Source of the DNA: Talinum fruticosum
Taxonomy: Eukaryota > Streptophyta > Magnoliopsida > Caryophyllales > Talinaceae
DNA: 64,000 bases
NCBI GenBank assembly: GCA_021018815.1
Contig: JAITYX010000034.1
Span: 1,426,001 to 1,490,000 of the forward strand
Reading direction: 5' to 3'
This document shows, piece by piece, positions 33,879 through 45,665 of the stretch. A program made the position numbers and the translations under genes. The number at the start of each line of letters is the position of its first letter. Position 1 is the first letter of the stretch. Under the pieces are notes generated by a model. That model had not been told where the DNA came from, did not search any database, and saw only the letters and a program-made list of their open reading frames with translations.

Positions 33879-35170
33879 ATGGATTCTTCCAAAAGTACGA
33901 AAAAATCGAGGGGGCGAACTATGATGAATAAGGAGAAGTTGGTCCGAAGTAAAGACGATCAAACTCTCCTTACATGGGTTGATTTTGATAGCCACGGAAA
34001 TGTTGTAGGTGAGAATAAAGCTACCTTTATGTTCTACGTTGGTACAATGACCTGCTGCCATATGAACATCAACTTCGTAAAATAGGTTGTCGTCCCCGAT
34101 TCCATTAAGGACAAGCTATGGAACGATATTAAGGTAAATAAATATATCTCAACTTAGTATTGCAACTTATATTGTAAATGGTTAATATATATGTACTAAT
34201 GCATATCGTTCTTGTGTTTCGGAGAACGTTCAACTTGAACGTTAATCAATCACGGATCCCCTCCGTAAAGCACAAGACCCTCATGTTGGCGACGTAAAAG
34301 TTTAGAGATTTCAAATATCGCATTACCGCTATATGGGTCTACAAAACAAAGCGAGATAAAACAAGAAGGTAGACCCTGTGAGGTCTACAATTGTATCACC
34401 GAGGAGGACTGGAGATCGTTTGAGTCACACGTCATCTCTCCGGAATACATGGTAGTTTCATTCAATATTCAATCTCATATACATATAATGTGATGTTGGT
34501 TACCGAATTGATATAAAAAGGAAGAAATGTTTCGTTGTCTTAAATATTACTTGCGCAGGCGATAGGTGAAGCCAACTAGAAGAGGATTAAGAGCAATCAA
34601 TATCCTCATGTGTTGTCCCATGAGGGATACGAAGTTAAATGAGAGGTTGTACAAGCAAAATCTTTAACAACTTCAAACCACATCCGATGAAGGGTCCACC
34701 ATAGATACTTCTCAACTCGTTGTCGATAGGGACAAGTCGTGGATTGAAAGAAGAAAGAAGAAAGATGGAACCTTCACTATGGCCAATGTAGAAGCTATTT
34801 CTCGCCGACTCGTGAGTTTTTGACTATTTTCCTTTATGTATCTTGAGAACATATTGGTTTATTTTATGAATTTGTCAAATGATAATATTTTTTTCTTCTT
34901 ACAGGAGTCTTTGTCACGGACATCGACTTCAAAAGTCGCCGACACCACTTGGAGGAGGGATAAGCTACCCTTGGCCCTACAAAGAGATAAGCATCCCGTT
35001 CATGTTTGAGCCGTCGTTGGGCAGGTGGGGATAGTTGAGCACTTTGGGACTAGGAAGAAGTGCCCCGTCTCTTCCAACCAAGCACATATGGAGGCCTAAA
35101 TGGCCCAAATGCAGATCACAAATGTCCCAAATGGCTACACAAATGGAAGAGATGAGGGCGTAGATGTGGG
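33879..35170 (+). pseudogene. Plant En/Spm-type Transposase_24 protein gene, decayed
   Basis: The start codon at 33,879 follows a CAG-TATAAG junction that looks like a splice acceptor. The protein begins MDSSKSTKKSRGRTMM and runs through WVDFDSHGNVVGE and FMFYVGTM to a stop at 34,085, after which PDSIKDKLWNDIK precedes a possible donor. The next blocks, in varying frames, are KFRDFKYRITAIWVYKTKRD, ITEEDWRSFESHVISPEYM, YPHVLSHEGYEV, DRDKSWIERRKKKDGTF, then MANVEAISRRL and ALQRDKHPVHV. This order (G-N-V-G motif, KWRDFK-like, DW..F, YPHRLSRKGY-like, D...LW) is characteristic of the plant Ptta/En/Spm Transposase_24 family. It is not the catalytic DDE transposase. Several stops make it a pseudogene. 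Confidence 0.75.
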
Positions 35171-35893
35171 CAGAGATAACGTCGTACTTCACCAACATGG
35201 GTATGTCGTTACCTAGCAGCTTTGATGATATAAGTCCTTTTTCACCCTACACACCGGCCAGCGTGAACGCGAGTTCACCGATCGACCAATTCGAAGTTCT
35301 AGCGGAGGTAATTTAAATTTTGCAACCTAATTATATTTATATGCATATTTATATTTTAACTAATTAATGTATAATCTTGTTGAATAATTACTTATAGTAT
35401 GTTTTTGTTGTTATGTAACTCCGGCGTGTGACCATTGAGGAATTACTTATTTAGTATATTTTTGTTGTTTCGGATTAGGGTCTTAATCCCGGGGAAAATG
35501 TTTACATTTAAGGGGAAACTCTGTCCGTTTATTTTCGGGGTTTTGAGGTTATTTAACTTCTATGTCAAATGTTTACTTATTCTTATGTAGCCAGCGAATT
35601 ACAAATTAGCTTCTTATCACCCTCCCTTAGAGCATGTTGTGACATTGGGTATTGTTTTCCCGTAGAGGGTAGATTTTGTCATTCACTGGACACCCCTTGC
35701 AGCTAATGAGGTGAGGGTGAGTGTCAAAGAGGTTATACACGGGAAAGGCGAGTGTGAATTGCCAATACGGGAGCGGACCTCCAAACTGTTAATGACACGC
35801 TTAACGCTTTTCTTTGTTGGCCCAAGAGTTTAGTCATCCTCACTATGATAATTCATTTGTATTAAAAATATTAGATTTAGCTATTGTTAAAAT

Positions 35894-35895
<2 letters not shown>

Positions 35896-35988
<93 letters not shown>
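35896..35988. repeat. (AT)n microsatellite, about 93 bp
   Basis: Uninterrupted alternating A and T. Reading frames through it give meaningless alternating Ile-Tyr. It lies between the two gene regions of CACTA-4. Confidence 0.97.
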
Positions 35989-35990
<2 letters not shown>

Positions 35991-36389
35991 TTTTTGTAGT
36001 GATTATTGACTACGATATCGGGGACAGATCCGAGAGTGTGATGAAGGCGCCATTGGCACAAGCAAACGTTAACCGGCACCCGTTCGTTGTCCGAATAAGT
36101 CTTCTCTCAAATCCATTGATGAGTCTAGCACGCATTGGTGTGCTACTCCGGAAAGTTATGTGCGGACTCGTCAATAGAGGACCACATCATCTATAGCACA
36201 CCAGGTCACGTGTTTGGGCTACGTAAAGCGGATATGTCGGTCTTTATCTTCCCAGCACGACATACTGCAATTTTTGCACATGGAAGAAATCGGCATATCC
36301 GCTATTACGCTTGGCATAATGTGAATTAATACGATCATAATCAGTTTTTTTACTAATTATTTTCAATTTCTAACTATATATCAATATGT

Positions 36390-37142
36390 AAGGTGGCTGC
36401 TCGAGATTGGAAAGGACTTCGTTCGGTTTCGAACCCTACTTCCGTTATTCAAGGAGTTGGGTTGAATCGTGACGAACAAGTCTCCTATATCTTTGATGGC
36501 ATCAAAGGTGCTTGCAGATGTTAAAACATTATTTCTAGCGGCGTTCAATGAGAGGTAAGTGGACAAATAATGAACTAATTAACTAATGAAGTTTTTATAT
36601 GGTGTTATACATACTTATATAAAAATGTGTTATTTGTAGTCACCATTGGATGCTTGCTGCCATATATCCAAGGGCTAAAAAGACCTACTTCCTTGATCAT
36701 CCGGCTCGTGATGTAAGGGAAGATATCAAGGACGTCGTTGAGGCGTGAGTTCATACTTTTAATATTTTTATATTGTTTTGTTAATTAGTAATCGTTCAAT
36801 GGTATATCTAACTGGAATTTTATTTTTCCAATTAAACAATAGTGTTCTAGTCCGTTATTATTTTGGCGGAGGCATCAAGGACAAACAAGTGAATAAGAAA
36901 GCACAACCACTAATTGTCCCCGTCAAGGTGAGGTTCTCTTGGTTATTAGAGTTTACTTTAGATGCTTTTCATTTCATATTACTTGCTAGATGCATAAGTA
37001 GTAATTAATTCTCTATATGTTGGGAATCTATTTTATTATTGTAGTGCCATAAACAACCGGGAACGTGGAGTGCGACTTCTACATTCTCCAAGTACATGAA
37101 AGAGATTATGACCAAACTCGAAAAGAATGCTAGTCCAAAAAG
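36390..37142 (+). pseudogene. Ulp1-like (C48) cysteine peptidase gene of CACTA-4
   Basis: Exons with GT/AG borders: about 36,395-36,555 (one frame reads LLEIGKDFVRFRTLLPLF), 36,640-36,744, 36,843-36,927 and 37,045-37,142. The second carries HHWMLAAIYPRAKKTYFLDH, the HW and D region of the C48 fold. The exons splice in phase. The last exon holds QPGT and YMKEIM, which normally flank the ECGYYV-type active-site Cys block. Here that block (VECDFYIL, Cys codon at 37,071-37,073) is present but one base out of frame, and a second indel restores frame before YMKEIM. Ulp1-like genes carried by plant transposons are known; their role in the element is unclear. Confidence 0.72.
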
Positions 37143-37977
37143 GTATAGTTGCACTTGTAATTGATTATTATATATTCGTTTTTCAGCTTGTTTAACACTT
37201 GCACTGACCTAATTAATATGTCTTTTACAAAATTAGTTATAATATTTCCATGGAAAGAAGCCACCCATTCCCTGTACGGATGAAGTGCTCAACGAGTTAA
37301 AACAAGGTTGACCGAGTTTGTTTATAACCGTATAAAGGAATAGATGTATATATTGCGAGTTGTTATTCATTATTTGATTGGTCAAATTTGTGATTTTAGG
37401 AGTCATACACGATTATAGGTATAAATATGTAACATAGGATTGTAGTTTGTATATGTGTTTGTTGTTTTGTATATATATTACGGTGAAGAGGAATACAAAA
37501 TGTGCTTGAGTATGTTGTTTTGTATATATTCCGGTGAAGAGTGTATTTGATTGTGGTTTGTACATGTTTTTGCATATGTTTTCTTTTGTACCGTACGGAG
37601 GGGCAAGCAAATACGAGAAAAATTATTTTTAAAAAATCGGACTTATGATGACGGTTCTTAACGTAGAACCGTAGTCATAAGCTCATCTATGATAACGGTT
37701 CAAATGAAGGAACCGTCGTTATAGGTGGTATGTAATAAGTTTTTCCAACTACGAGAGGACGAGTTATGACGACAATTAAGATGAAGAAACTGTCGTCATA
37801 TATTAACTTATGACAATGGTTTTTCCATCCGAATTGTCATTATATATTGACTTATGACTACGGTTTTGAACCGTAGTCAAAGGTGGTACATACAACAACG
37901 CCCAAATACACGATGCTTGTTAACCATCATTAAATGTCATTTTTAACCGTAGTTAAAAGTGGTTTACGTAGTAGTGT

Positions 37978-38608
37978 CTAACTCCGAGAAGAGTTTTGAA
38001 TCTATAGATATATGGCATGAGCAACCATCTGTCTCGGTACCGGTGACCCTTCCGTTTCCGAGTCACCTTGAAGACAGAGACAAACTAACCTCTCTCACTT
38101 CCTCTTACAAACCCGATGAATCGCCTTTACTATGGTCTTTTTCGAGGAAGAGCACTTTTGGAACCCGATTTGAATAATTTTGGGTTTGGTATGATTTTGA
38201 GTCTTATTTCTAGAAAGCCGAGTTTGTTCTTTTTCTTTAAAAATCCTTTCTTTTGTAAACAGATGGAGAAGGCTTTTTCTTGTAAAGCTGGTCCGGGCTT
38301 AATACTCTTTGCATGAGAGTGAATGGGACCATGCTTGACCTTCCCGAATTTCACTGTTCGGAATCATTTTTGAAAAGATTTGAATAGGAATTAGATTCCT
38401 CTTCAACATTGTAATGAAGACCTTATTTTCCGAATGAGACACACCGAGAGCCTAGTAAAGATCAAGGGTTTTTTTACCTTGAGTGAGTTTTAAAACTAGC
38501 TCTTAAGATTCATTGAGCTTCCTTTCGAGTCGCTCATTTTCTCGTTATGAGTGACTCGGACTCTATCTCATTGTCTTGAGCACTCGGTCTCAAGTACTTT
38601 AAGATTTT
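37978..38608 (-). pseudogene. Sire-1 gag/protease junction region
   Basis: The plus strand matches 43,690-44,330 of element B, including CGAGAAGAGTTTTGAAT, TTTCGAGGAAGAGCAC, TTGGGTTTGGT and the GAGTGACTCGGACTC stretch, so it is the same part of a related copia polyprotein on the minus strand, between the gag zinc knuckle and gag-pre-integrase. Open frames are short and broken. It ends abruptly at 38,608 against the LTR of element A. Confidence 0.75.
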
Positions 38609-40199
38609 TGAAGACTCGGACACTCGCTCAATACCTTTCGAGTTGTATAAAAGGAATTAGGTATAACAATCTCGTACTTATAGAGTTTTGATTCCAAGGC
38701 ATTCTTTGCATCTTAGAAACTTTTCCGAGCTATATGGTATCTTCTCTAAGTGATATAGCTTTTACTTTGTGTATTTCTTGCTTATCCTTGAGTGACTCGA
38801 AAACCGATAGGCTTATCTCATTCGGTTCCGAGTCCCTCATCACTCGGACTTATCGCATGTTGAATAGACTAGTATTTCGACTTTTCTCACTCGGATCTAA
38901 CTTTTGATTATAAGCTCTACTTTGTTATAGTTAGTACTTGTTAGTCTGTTTCATGCTTAGTCTATATCAAGTTATTTCACTCGATATTCGTCATAGAACT
39001 TGATTCCTCTCTTAGACTAAGTCGGATGGAATTTTGAGCTACATGGTTATTAGACTCGGAAAATTCCATTTCGTTTCTAACTCGGATAATTAGTTGTTTA
39101 ATTATCATAATTATTCTATTATCTGTGTCTAATCTTGGACCAAAGTATTTTATACTTTGAGAACCAAAATTGATTTACTTTTGTAGGTTATTCAAACGAG
39201 GATACACTTTTCAAAGTACAAAAGTAACCGGCTTCAAAATGTCAAATCACCAGCAGACATGGCTTTTCACCTTCTCTCGCTCCGAGTCCTAGAAGATTGT
39301 GTCGTGGCTGTCTGTTTCCAAATCTGGAAAACTCGAACGCTAAGCTTAACGGTGGTTTCCACCTTATCTTTCAAGACACCGCCGAGTGGTTTTAGGACTT
39401 CCAAGAGAGTTTAAACCATTGTCCAACGTTCACATTACAACGGATACTTTCGAGTGACTCGGAAAGCTTCATCAATGGTCACAAAGAATTCTTAGTCGCA
39501 GAAGAAGATAACGGCTACTCTGCCTGGTCATCTCTAAATAGAAGCCACCTCACAAGACTTGAAGATTGTCGAACATATTGTTAATACACGAACTTGAGCA
39601 AAGTCTTTGTATTCATTCTCAATCTTCTACTTACAACTCCTACTCGTAATTCATTACTTTCCGAGTTGTAAGGTCTTGTACTTAGTTACAAACACTTTCT
39701 TACTTTCTCTGTAAGGTCCCTTGACTAAGTCGTAAAGGTTAACTCAGCTTAGTTGTCCCTAGCTATAAGGGTTATCTTAACTAGGAAGTACTAGATCGGA
39801 TAAGGGAATTTCGAGTCTAGGAAAACTTGTAAAGAGTTGTCTAAGGGAGCAACTCGAGTTCGGTCAGTTCACGGTATTTTGTGGACTCAAAATAGTGGAT
39901 TTGACTTCGTGCTTGGATTAGCACGGTCCGTGGTTTTCTCGCCCCATGAGGGTTTCCATGTAATCTCCGAGTGTTTACTTTCCGAGTTCATTCTAGACTC
40001 GGACCATCTCAAAGCCTTTGTTTAATTTGCCACTTTACTCTAAGCAGCACTTCGAGTCCATACTTTTCCGACTCTGTTTTTACTCAGAACTCACTTCGTA
40101 TCGTATTTGGCAAAAAGGAGTTTGAATTTCTAAGAAAATCCTCCATTACCCTATTCACCCCCTCTAGGGTGACTCGGACTCTCCCCGAGCAAACCTTCA
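38609..40199 (+). repeat. LTR of Sire-A
   Basis: Starts TGAAGACTCGGACACTCGC and ends GAGCAAACCTTCA, 1,591 bp. It aligns inverted with 45,666-47,387 and 22,462-24,063. The TATA position reads CTCTAAATAGAAG, a changed form of the CTATAAATAG seen in the sister LTRs. Confidence 0.9.
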
Positions 40200-40201
40200 A
40201 T

Positions 40202-40213
40202 TGGTATCGAGCC
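40202..40213 (+). other. Primer binding site of Sire-A
   Basis: TGGTATCGAGCC, three bases after the CA end of the LTR, similar to the initiator-Met tRNA complement and identical to the site of the gypsy element. Confidence 0.85.
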
Positions 40214-40260
40214 TAACCTTTCGAAAGGATCTAACCATCCAAAGGTCTAAAGATCAAATG

Positions 40261-41302
40261 GCTCATAACAACGGAGAGTTTGACGAAGGAAGATCTTCCA
40301 ACGAGACCACCAAAATTCAAAGAATCAAACTTCGAGCACTCGGAAGAAACTTATGGAATGTTTCCTCATGGATCATGATGAAGATGTATGGGAAATCATA
40401 CGACAAGGAAACTACATTCCAATGAAGACAGAGGAATTCAGAATCATTCCCAAGACAAAGGCAGAATTTACTCCTGGCGAAGCGAGAAGTTTAGGAAGAA
40501 CTTCAAGGCAATGAACATTCCGATGTGCCCCATCAGCTCGAAGAATACAATCGGGTGTCCGCTCGCGACTCAGTAAAAGAAGTGTGGGACACACTTGTCA
40601 ACACTTACGAAGGGACTAGCTAGGTTAGACAAGCAAAGATCAGCCAGTATCTTCATAAATACGAGCTATTTAAGATGGAGCCAAAACATCACTCGGATGT
40701 TCATTCGATTTACTCGAGATTACCAACAATCTCAAATCACTGGGTAAGCAGATTTCTCACGAGGAAATGTGCAGAAAGATACTCAAAAGTCTACCCAAGA
40801 GAAGATGGGGTCCCAAGGTGACTCGCCATTGAGGAGGCTCGGAACCTCTCACTCTTAAAGCCGGACGAGCTCATCGGGAAGCTTCTCACTCACGAAATCC
40901 ATCTAGAAGAGGAAGATGCTGAAGGCGTACCAAAAGGAACATAGCACTGAAAGCCTCAAAATCTAAAGAAGCAAATCCGAGCTCTTCTAACTCGGAGGAC
41001 GATCCCATGGCACTCATTGCAAGAGGCTTCAAGAGAATAATGAAGCACAAAAGATGGGATAAAAGGCCAAAGGAAGAATTCTACAAGAAAGACAAGAGGG
41101 ACAGAAAAGGTAAGTACTCTTCACCCTCAAAGTTATCTTTATCTAAGAATTCTGGATGTTTTGAGTGTGGCAGCAAAGACCACATAGTCAAAGATTGCCC
41201 GAAAAGAAAAAGGGACAGAAAGAAGAAGAAGGCCATGATGGCAACATGGAGCGATGAGGACTCATCGGAAGATGACGAGGACTAAGACGACTCATCGAAC
41301 AC
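40261..41302 (+). pseudogene. gag: Ty1/copia gag of Sire-A, truncated
   Basis: ATG at 40,261 (MAHNNGEFDEGRSSN). Blocks of the UBN2-type copia gag follow in changing frames: SWIMMKMYGKSYDKE-like, QAKISQYLHKYE-like, SLGKQISHEEMCRKILKSLPK, RRWGPKVT, EARNLS and LKPDELIGKLLTHEIHLEEE. From 41,007 an open stretch has FKRIMKHKRWDKRPKEEFYK, the zinc knuckle CFECGSKDHIVKDC (CX2CX4HX4C, intact) and an acidic tail (DEDSSEDDED). The end of gag and all of pol are missing at the junction. Confidence 0.88.
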
Positions 41303-42110
41303 TACTTTACCTTTCTCATTTGAGTCCAGTTTTATCTGCTTCGCTTATAGGTGTTCTTTGCATGTTTCGCATCTTGGAGTTTGTACTTCTTCAGCAGCTC
41401 CTTGGTATACTTTGATTGATGGACATAAATGCCATCTTTGTCTTGCTTGATTTGTAGACCAACGAAGAAATTGAGTTCTCCCATCATACTCATTTGAAAT
41501 TCCTGTCTCATTAACTCGGAAAAATCTCGACACGGAATTTCATTAGTAGCTCCAAAAATTATGTCATCTACATAGATCCGAGCAATAAGAAAGTCTTTCT
41601 CCTTGGTTTTTATAAATAGAGTTTTGTCAATCCGACCTCTTCTAAAATCATTTTCAACCAAAAATTGCTCGAGTCTTTCATACCAAGCTCGGGACCTTGT
41701 TTAAGATCATAGAGAGCTTTTTGCAATTTGAAAACATGATTTTGAAATTCTGAGTTTTCAAATCCAGGGGTTGCTCAACATAGACTTCCTCTTCAACGAA
41801 ACCATTGAGAAAAGCACATTTAACATCCATTTGATATAACTTGATATTCATGCTAGATGCAAATGCCAATAAGATTCTAATAGCTTCAAGTATGGCTACA
41901 GGTGCAAAGGTTTCCCCATAATCAATCCCTTCTTCTTGATTGTAACCTTGAGTCACAAGTCTAGCCTTATTTCGACTACTAACCCACCTTCATCCAGTTT
42001 ATTTTTGAAAACCCATTTGGTTCCTATGATTGGGTGGTCGGAAGGTCGTTTGGTTAGAGTCCAGGACTTGGTTTCTTTCGAATTGATTGAGTTCCTCTTG
42101 CGTGGCCTCT
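41303..42110 (-). pseudogene. Ty1/copia reverse transcriptase of Sire-B, 3'-truncated
   Basis: The minus strand reads TKWVFKNK-like (frameshifted), [38 protein letters not shown], a frameshift near 41,700, then VENDFRRGRIDKTLF, IARIYVDDIIFGATNE with an intact catalytic box, MMGELNFFVGLQIKQDKDGI and YTKELLKKYKLQDAKHAK. It is cut just after the NEKGK-like region by the junction to Sire-A gag. RNase H is absent. Confidence 0.9.
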
Positions 42111-42479
42111 ACCCATTCAGGTTCATTTAGGGCCTCTACTGCATTTCAGGGTTCGATTAATGATATGAATACGGTGAATGCACATAGATTTTGAAGAGAG
42201 GAACGAGTTCTTACCCCACTTGTTGATGTCGAGATATGATGTTTTCTAGTGGGTGACTAGAAGCATACTTGAAAGTTCAACTCTGTTCTTTGGTTCACCA
42301 GATCTGTAGGTTAAATTGGTTGATCTTCGGTGAGTACGTTGCGAGTGAGCTTGTTCATCAGATTGACCTTCAACATTCGGCCTGGCTCTTGAGTCGTCTT
42401 ATTGTGAGTCCGAGTGACTTCATTCGAATGACATGGATTTGATTCTTGATGAGCTCATTTTCATCAAGATCATCATTTC

Positions 42480-43345
42480 TGCTGAGCTTCGAGATCTAAG
42501 AATGTTGACTCACTTGGTTTTTCTGTTCAATCTTATCAAACATAACATGGATGCTTTTTTCCACTTTGTTAGTTCATTTATTGAAAATACGATATGCTTT
42601 GCTATGAGATGAATAACCAAGAAAAATACCTTCATCCGACCTAGCATCAAACTTGGTCAGGTGATCCTTACCATTGTTATGAACAAAGCACTTACATCCA
42701 AAGGGTGCAAGTATGAAATATTAGGTTTCTTCCCTTTGTAGAGCTCGTATGGTGTTTTCTTCAGGATGGGTCCGATGAGGCATCCGTTCAATGTGTAGTT
42801 TGCTTTGTTGACTGCCTCGGCCCAGAAATAATAGGGTAGATTGTGTTCAATCATCATTGTCCTTACTATTTCTTCGAGAGTTCTGTTCTTTCTCTCCACC
42901 ACTCGAATTTCGTTGAGGAGTTCTTGGTGCTGAGAAGTTCTCTGCAAACTACGAGTAGTCGAACTCCCTTCCATGGTCGAGTTCGAATTCTCTAGATCCG
43001 AGTCCGAGACTCAACTTGGATTTTCCTACAAAGCTTGCTTGAACTCTTTGAAAGCTTCATTTTTGTGCTTAAGAAAACACGCCCGAGTAAATTGTGAGTA
43101 GTCATCAACAATACAAGCATATATTATTTACCTCCGAGACTCTTGATAGGGATTTCACCACATAAATCCATATGCAACATTTCAAGTACCTTGGATGTGG
43201 AAACAGTTTTGGAGATTTGAAAGATGATCGACTTGTTTCCTTTTGTGCATGCTTCACAAATTTTATCTTTCTTAAATGCACAATTAGGCAATCCTCCGAC
43301 TCAACCATGAGATGTAAGTTTCTTAATGGTATGCATGCTAACATG
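42480..43345 (-). pseudogene. Ty1/copia integrase of Sire-B
   Basis: The minus strand has LRKIKFVKHAQKETSRSSFK, the HMDL-like site, IPIKSLGGK-like (degraded), QHQELLNEIRVVERKNRTLE with the third catalytic Glu in VVERKNRT, MMIEHNLPYYFWAEAVNKAN, LKKTPYELYKGKKPNISY. Frameshifts and stops lie between blocks. The order is the same as in Sire-1. Confidence 0.85.
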
Positions 43346-43499
43346 ACCTAGTCTATGATGCCATGTCCATGAATCATCATGAAAAGATGCTTTTAAACAA
43401 GACAAATTCTAACTCGGATCGAAAAGAGGAATAGTATAAGTGTTATGTAATCTCTTACCCGAGAGCTTGATTTCCTTGATAGCATCATTAGAGATATAG

Positions 43500-44560
43500 C
43501 AGTTAGTCCGAGTGAATCTTACCTCTTGACCTTTGTCACACGGTTGAGAGATGCTTGAGCGGATTGTACTTTAACCCTTTGACAAGGGATACTTGGGTCG
43601 ACCAGATTGCTTCCTTTTCCAATCTTGCCTATCCTAATTATCTTGCCTTTGCTGTCATCTCCAAATGTGACTTTTCCTCCCTTGTATTCTTCTAACTCAG
43701 AAAAGAGTCTTGAATCTCCGACATGTGGCGTGAGCATCCACTGTCTAGGTACCAATGCCCTTTTGTTCTTTTCGAGCTACTGCAAGTCGAACCAAACTAA
43801 CCTTTCTCACTTCCTCTAACGAACCTAGTAACTCCCTTTACTGTGATCCTTTTCGAGGAAGTAGACTCTTGGGAACCCATATTTGAATAACTTTGGGTTT
43901 GGTCCGATTCTGAGTCTTTCTTTTAGAGAAGCTGAGTCTGTGTCTCTTTCTTTTGAAAAGTTTTTCTTTTATAAACCGGTGGAGAAGGTTTTCTCCTATA
44001 AGCTGGTCCGGGCTCAGTCCTCCTTTCATTCTTATGAATGGGACTATGCTCGGTCTTCCGAAATTTCACGGTTCGGAATCCTTTTTAAAAGTTACGAGTA
44101 GGAATTGGATTCCTCCTCTTTGTTAAAACCAAGTCCTTCTTTTCAAAAGGAGACACATTGAGATCCTAAGAGTATATCAAGGTTTTTCGACCTTGAGTAA
44201 ATTTTAAAACAAGCTCTTGAGACTAGTTAAGCTTTTGCTTCAGTTGCTCATTCTCTTTTCGAGTGACTCGGACTCGGTCTCATTAGATTGAGCACTAGTC
44301 TTGAGTTCTCTTAGAGTAAGTCTCGGTTTTCCAATTCGTTTTTCAAAGAGATGCTCTCGAAGTAACGGACTCAAGTTGTTCTTTAAACTGAGAAGAATCG
44401 GAATTAGACTTTTCTTCCAAAGTAAAAATATATTTGGCTAAATCAACTTGGAGAATTTGAGGAAATATTCAATTACCTCCCGAGGATTTGTTTCCTCACT
44501 GTCCGAGTGATCCGAGTTTGACTCTATTTTAGCTTACGAGTCGAGGGTGCCATCGGACAT
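43500..44560 (-). pseudogene. Sire-B protease / gag-pre-integrase region
   Basis: YKGGKVTFGDDSKGKIIRIG and IGKGSNLVDP mark the gag-pre-integrase region. Upstream, VPRQWMLTPHVGDSRLF resembles the WYLDSGCSRHMTGD protease motif of copia elements, with the DSG triad lost. 43,800-44,560 is the Lys/Asp-rich region between gag and protease and is collinear with 37,978-38,608. Confidence 0.72.
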
Positions 44561-45606
44561 TTTGAGTCATCCGAGTCCTCATCATCTTCGATGAGTCTTC
44601 ATCACTCCATGTGGCCATCATAGCCTTTTTCTTCTTTACGCCCCTCTTTCTCTTAGGACGAGTCCTTGACTATATGTTCCTTGCTTGCCACATTCAAAAC
44701 GACCAGCGTTATTGGTCAAACATAACTTTGAAGGGGAAGAGTGCTTACCTTTTCTATCCTTCTTGTCTTTCTTATAGAACTCTTCTCTTGGCTTCTTATC
44801 CCATCTCTTGTGCTTCATCATTCTCTTGAAGCCTCTAGCGATGAGTGCCATGGGATCCTCTTCTAAGTCCGATGAACTCGGATTTGCTTATCCGGTTTCG
44901 AGACTTTAAGCATAATGTTCTTTTTGGTGTCGACCTCTGCGTCCTCCTCTTCCGAGATGGATCTCGTGGATGAATAGCTTCCCAATGAGTTCATCCGGCT
45001 TGAGTTGCGAAAGGTTCTAAGCCTCTTCAATGGCCGTCACCTTGGGACCCCATCTTCTCTTGGGTAGGCTTATGAGTATCTTTCGGCACATTTCCTCATG
45101 GGAAATCTTTCTACCCAGAGATTTGAGATTATTGGTAATCTTAGTGAAGTGGATGAACATATGAGTGATGTTCTCTTCGGCTCCAACTTGAACAGCTCAT
45201 ACTTGTGAATCTATTGGCTTATCTTCGCTTGTCCGACCTGGCTAGTTCCTTCATAAGTGTTGACCGAGTGTGTCCCACACTTCTTTGGCTGTGTCACGGG
45301 TAGACACTTGGTTGTACTCTTACGAGCTGATGGCGCACATCAAAATGTTCATCGCCTTGAAGTTCTTTACGAACTTCTCCGCTTCATCAGCGAGTGAACT
45401 CGGCCTTTGTCTTGGGCACGAGTCTTGTTTCTTCCGTCTTCATAGGAATGTAGTTGCCTACTTGTATGATGTTCCGGACATCCTCATCATGATCCAGCAG
45501 GAAACATTCCATGAGCTTCTTCCGAGTGCACGAAGTTAGATCCTTTGAACTTTGGTGGTCTGCTGGAAGATCTTCCTTCATCGAACACTCCATTGTTCTA
45601 AGCCAT
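44561..45606 (-). pseudogene. gag: Ty1/copia gag of Sire-B
   Basis: The start at 45,606 parallels that of Sire-A. Motifs: SSKDLTSCTRKKLMECFLLD, VGNYIPMKTEETRLVPKTKA, then WDTLVNTYEGTS-, KYELFKLE- and PKRRWGPKVT-like blocks in several frames, and FKRMMKHKRWDKKPREEFYK. The zinc knuckle is decayed: the first Cys is Arg (GRFECGKQG) and the His/Cys part is frameshifted. Confidence 0.85.
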
Positions 45607-45651
45607 TTGATCTTTAAACCTTTGGATGGTTATATCCTTTCCGAAAGGATA

Positions 45652-45663
45652 GGCTCGATACTA
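45652..45663 (-). other. Primer binding site of Sire-B
   Basis: The minus strand reads TAGTATCGAGCC, one base different from the site in Sire-A, next to the LTR end at 45,666. Confidence 0.8.
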
Positions 45664-45665
45664 AT

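Larger units (their letters stand above)
32902..37977 (+). mobile_element. CACTA-4: CACTA (En/Spm) element with Transposase_24 and Ulp1-like genes
   Basis: Ends CACTACTATAGAAATAAC and, inverted, CACTACTACGTAAACCAC, duplication TCT at 32,899-32,901 and 37,978-37,980, 5,076 bp. Subterminal repeats are of the ACGACGGTT and TGACGACGGTTC type at both ends. Plus-strand layout: CT-rich leader (33,140-33,560), transposase-associated gene (33,879 to about 35,170), (AT)n tract, and exons of an Ulp1-like peptidase (36,390-37,142). It sits in the gag-pre-integrase region of Sire-1. Confidence 0.92.

Noticed and set aside
35814..36079. Open frames with alternating Ile-Tyr
   Set aside because: Pure translation of the (AT)n microsatellite.
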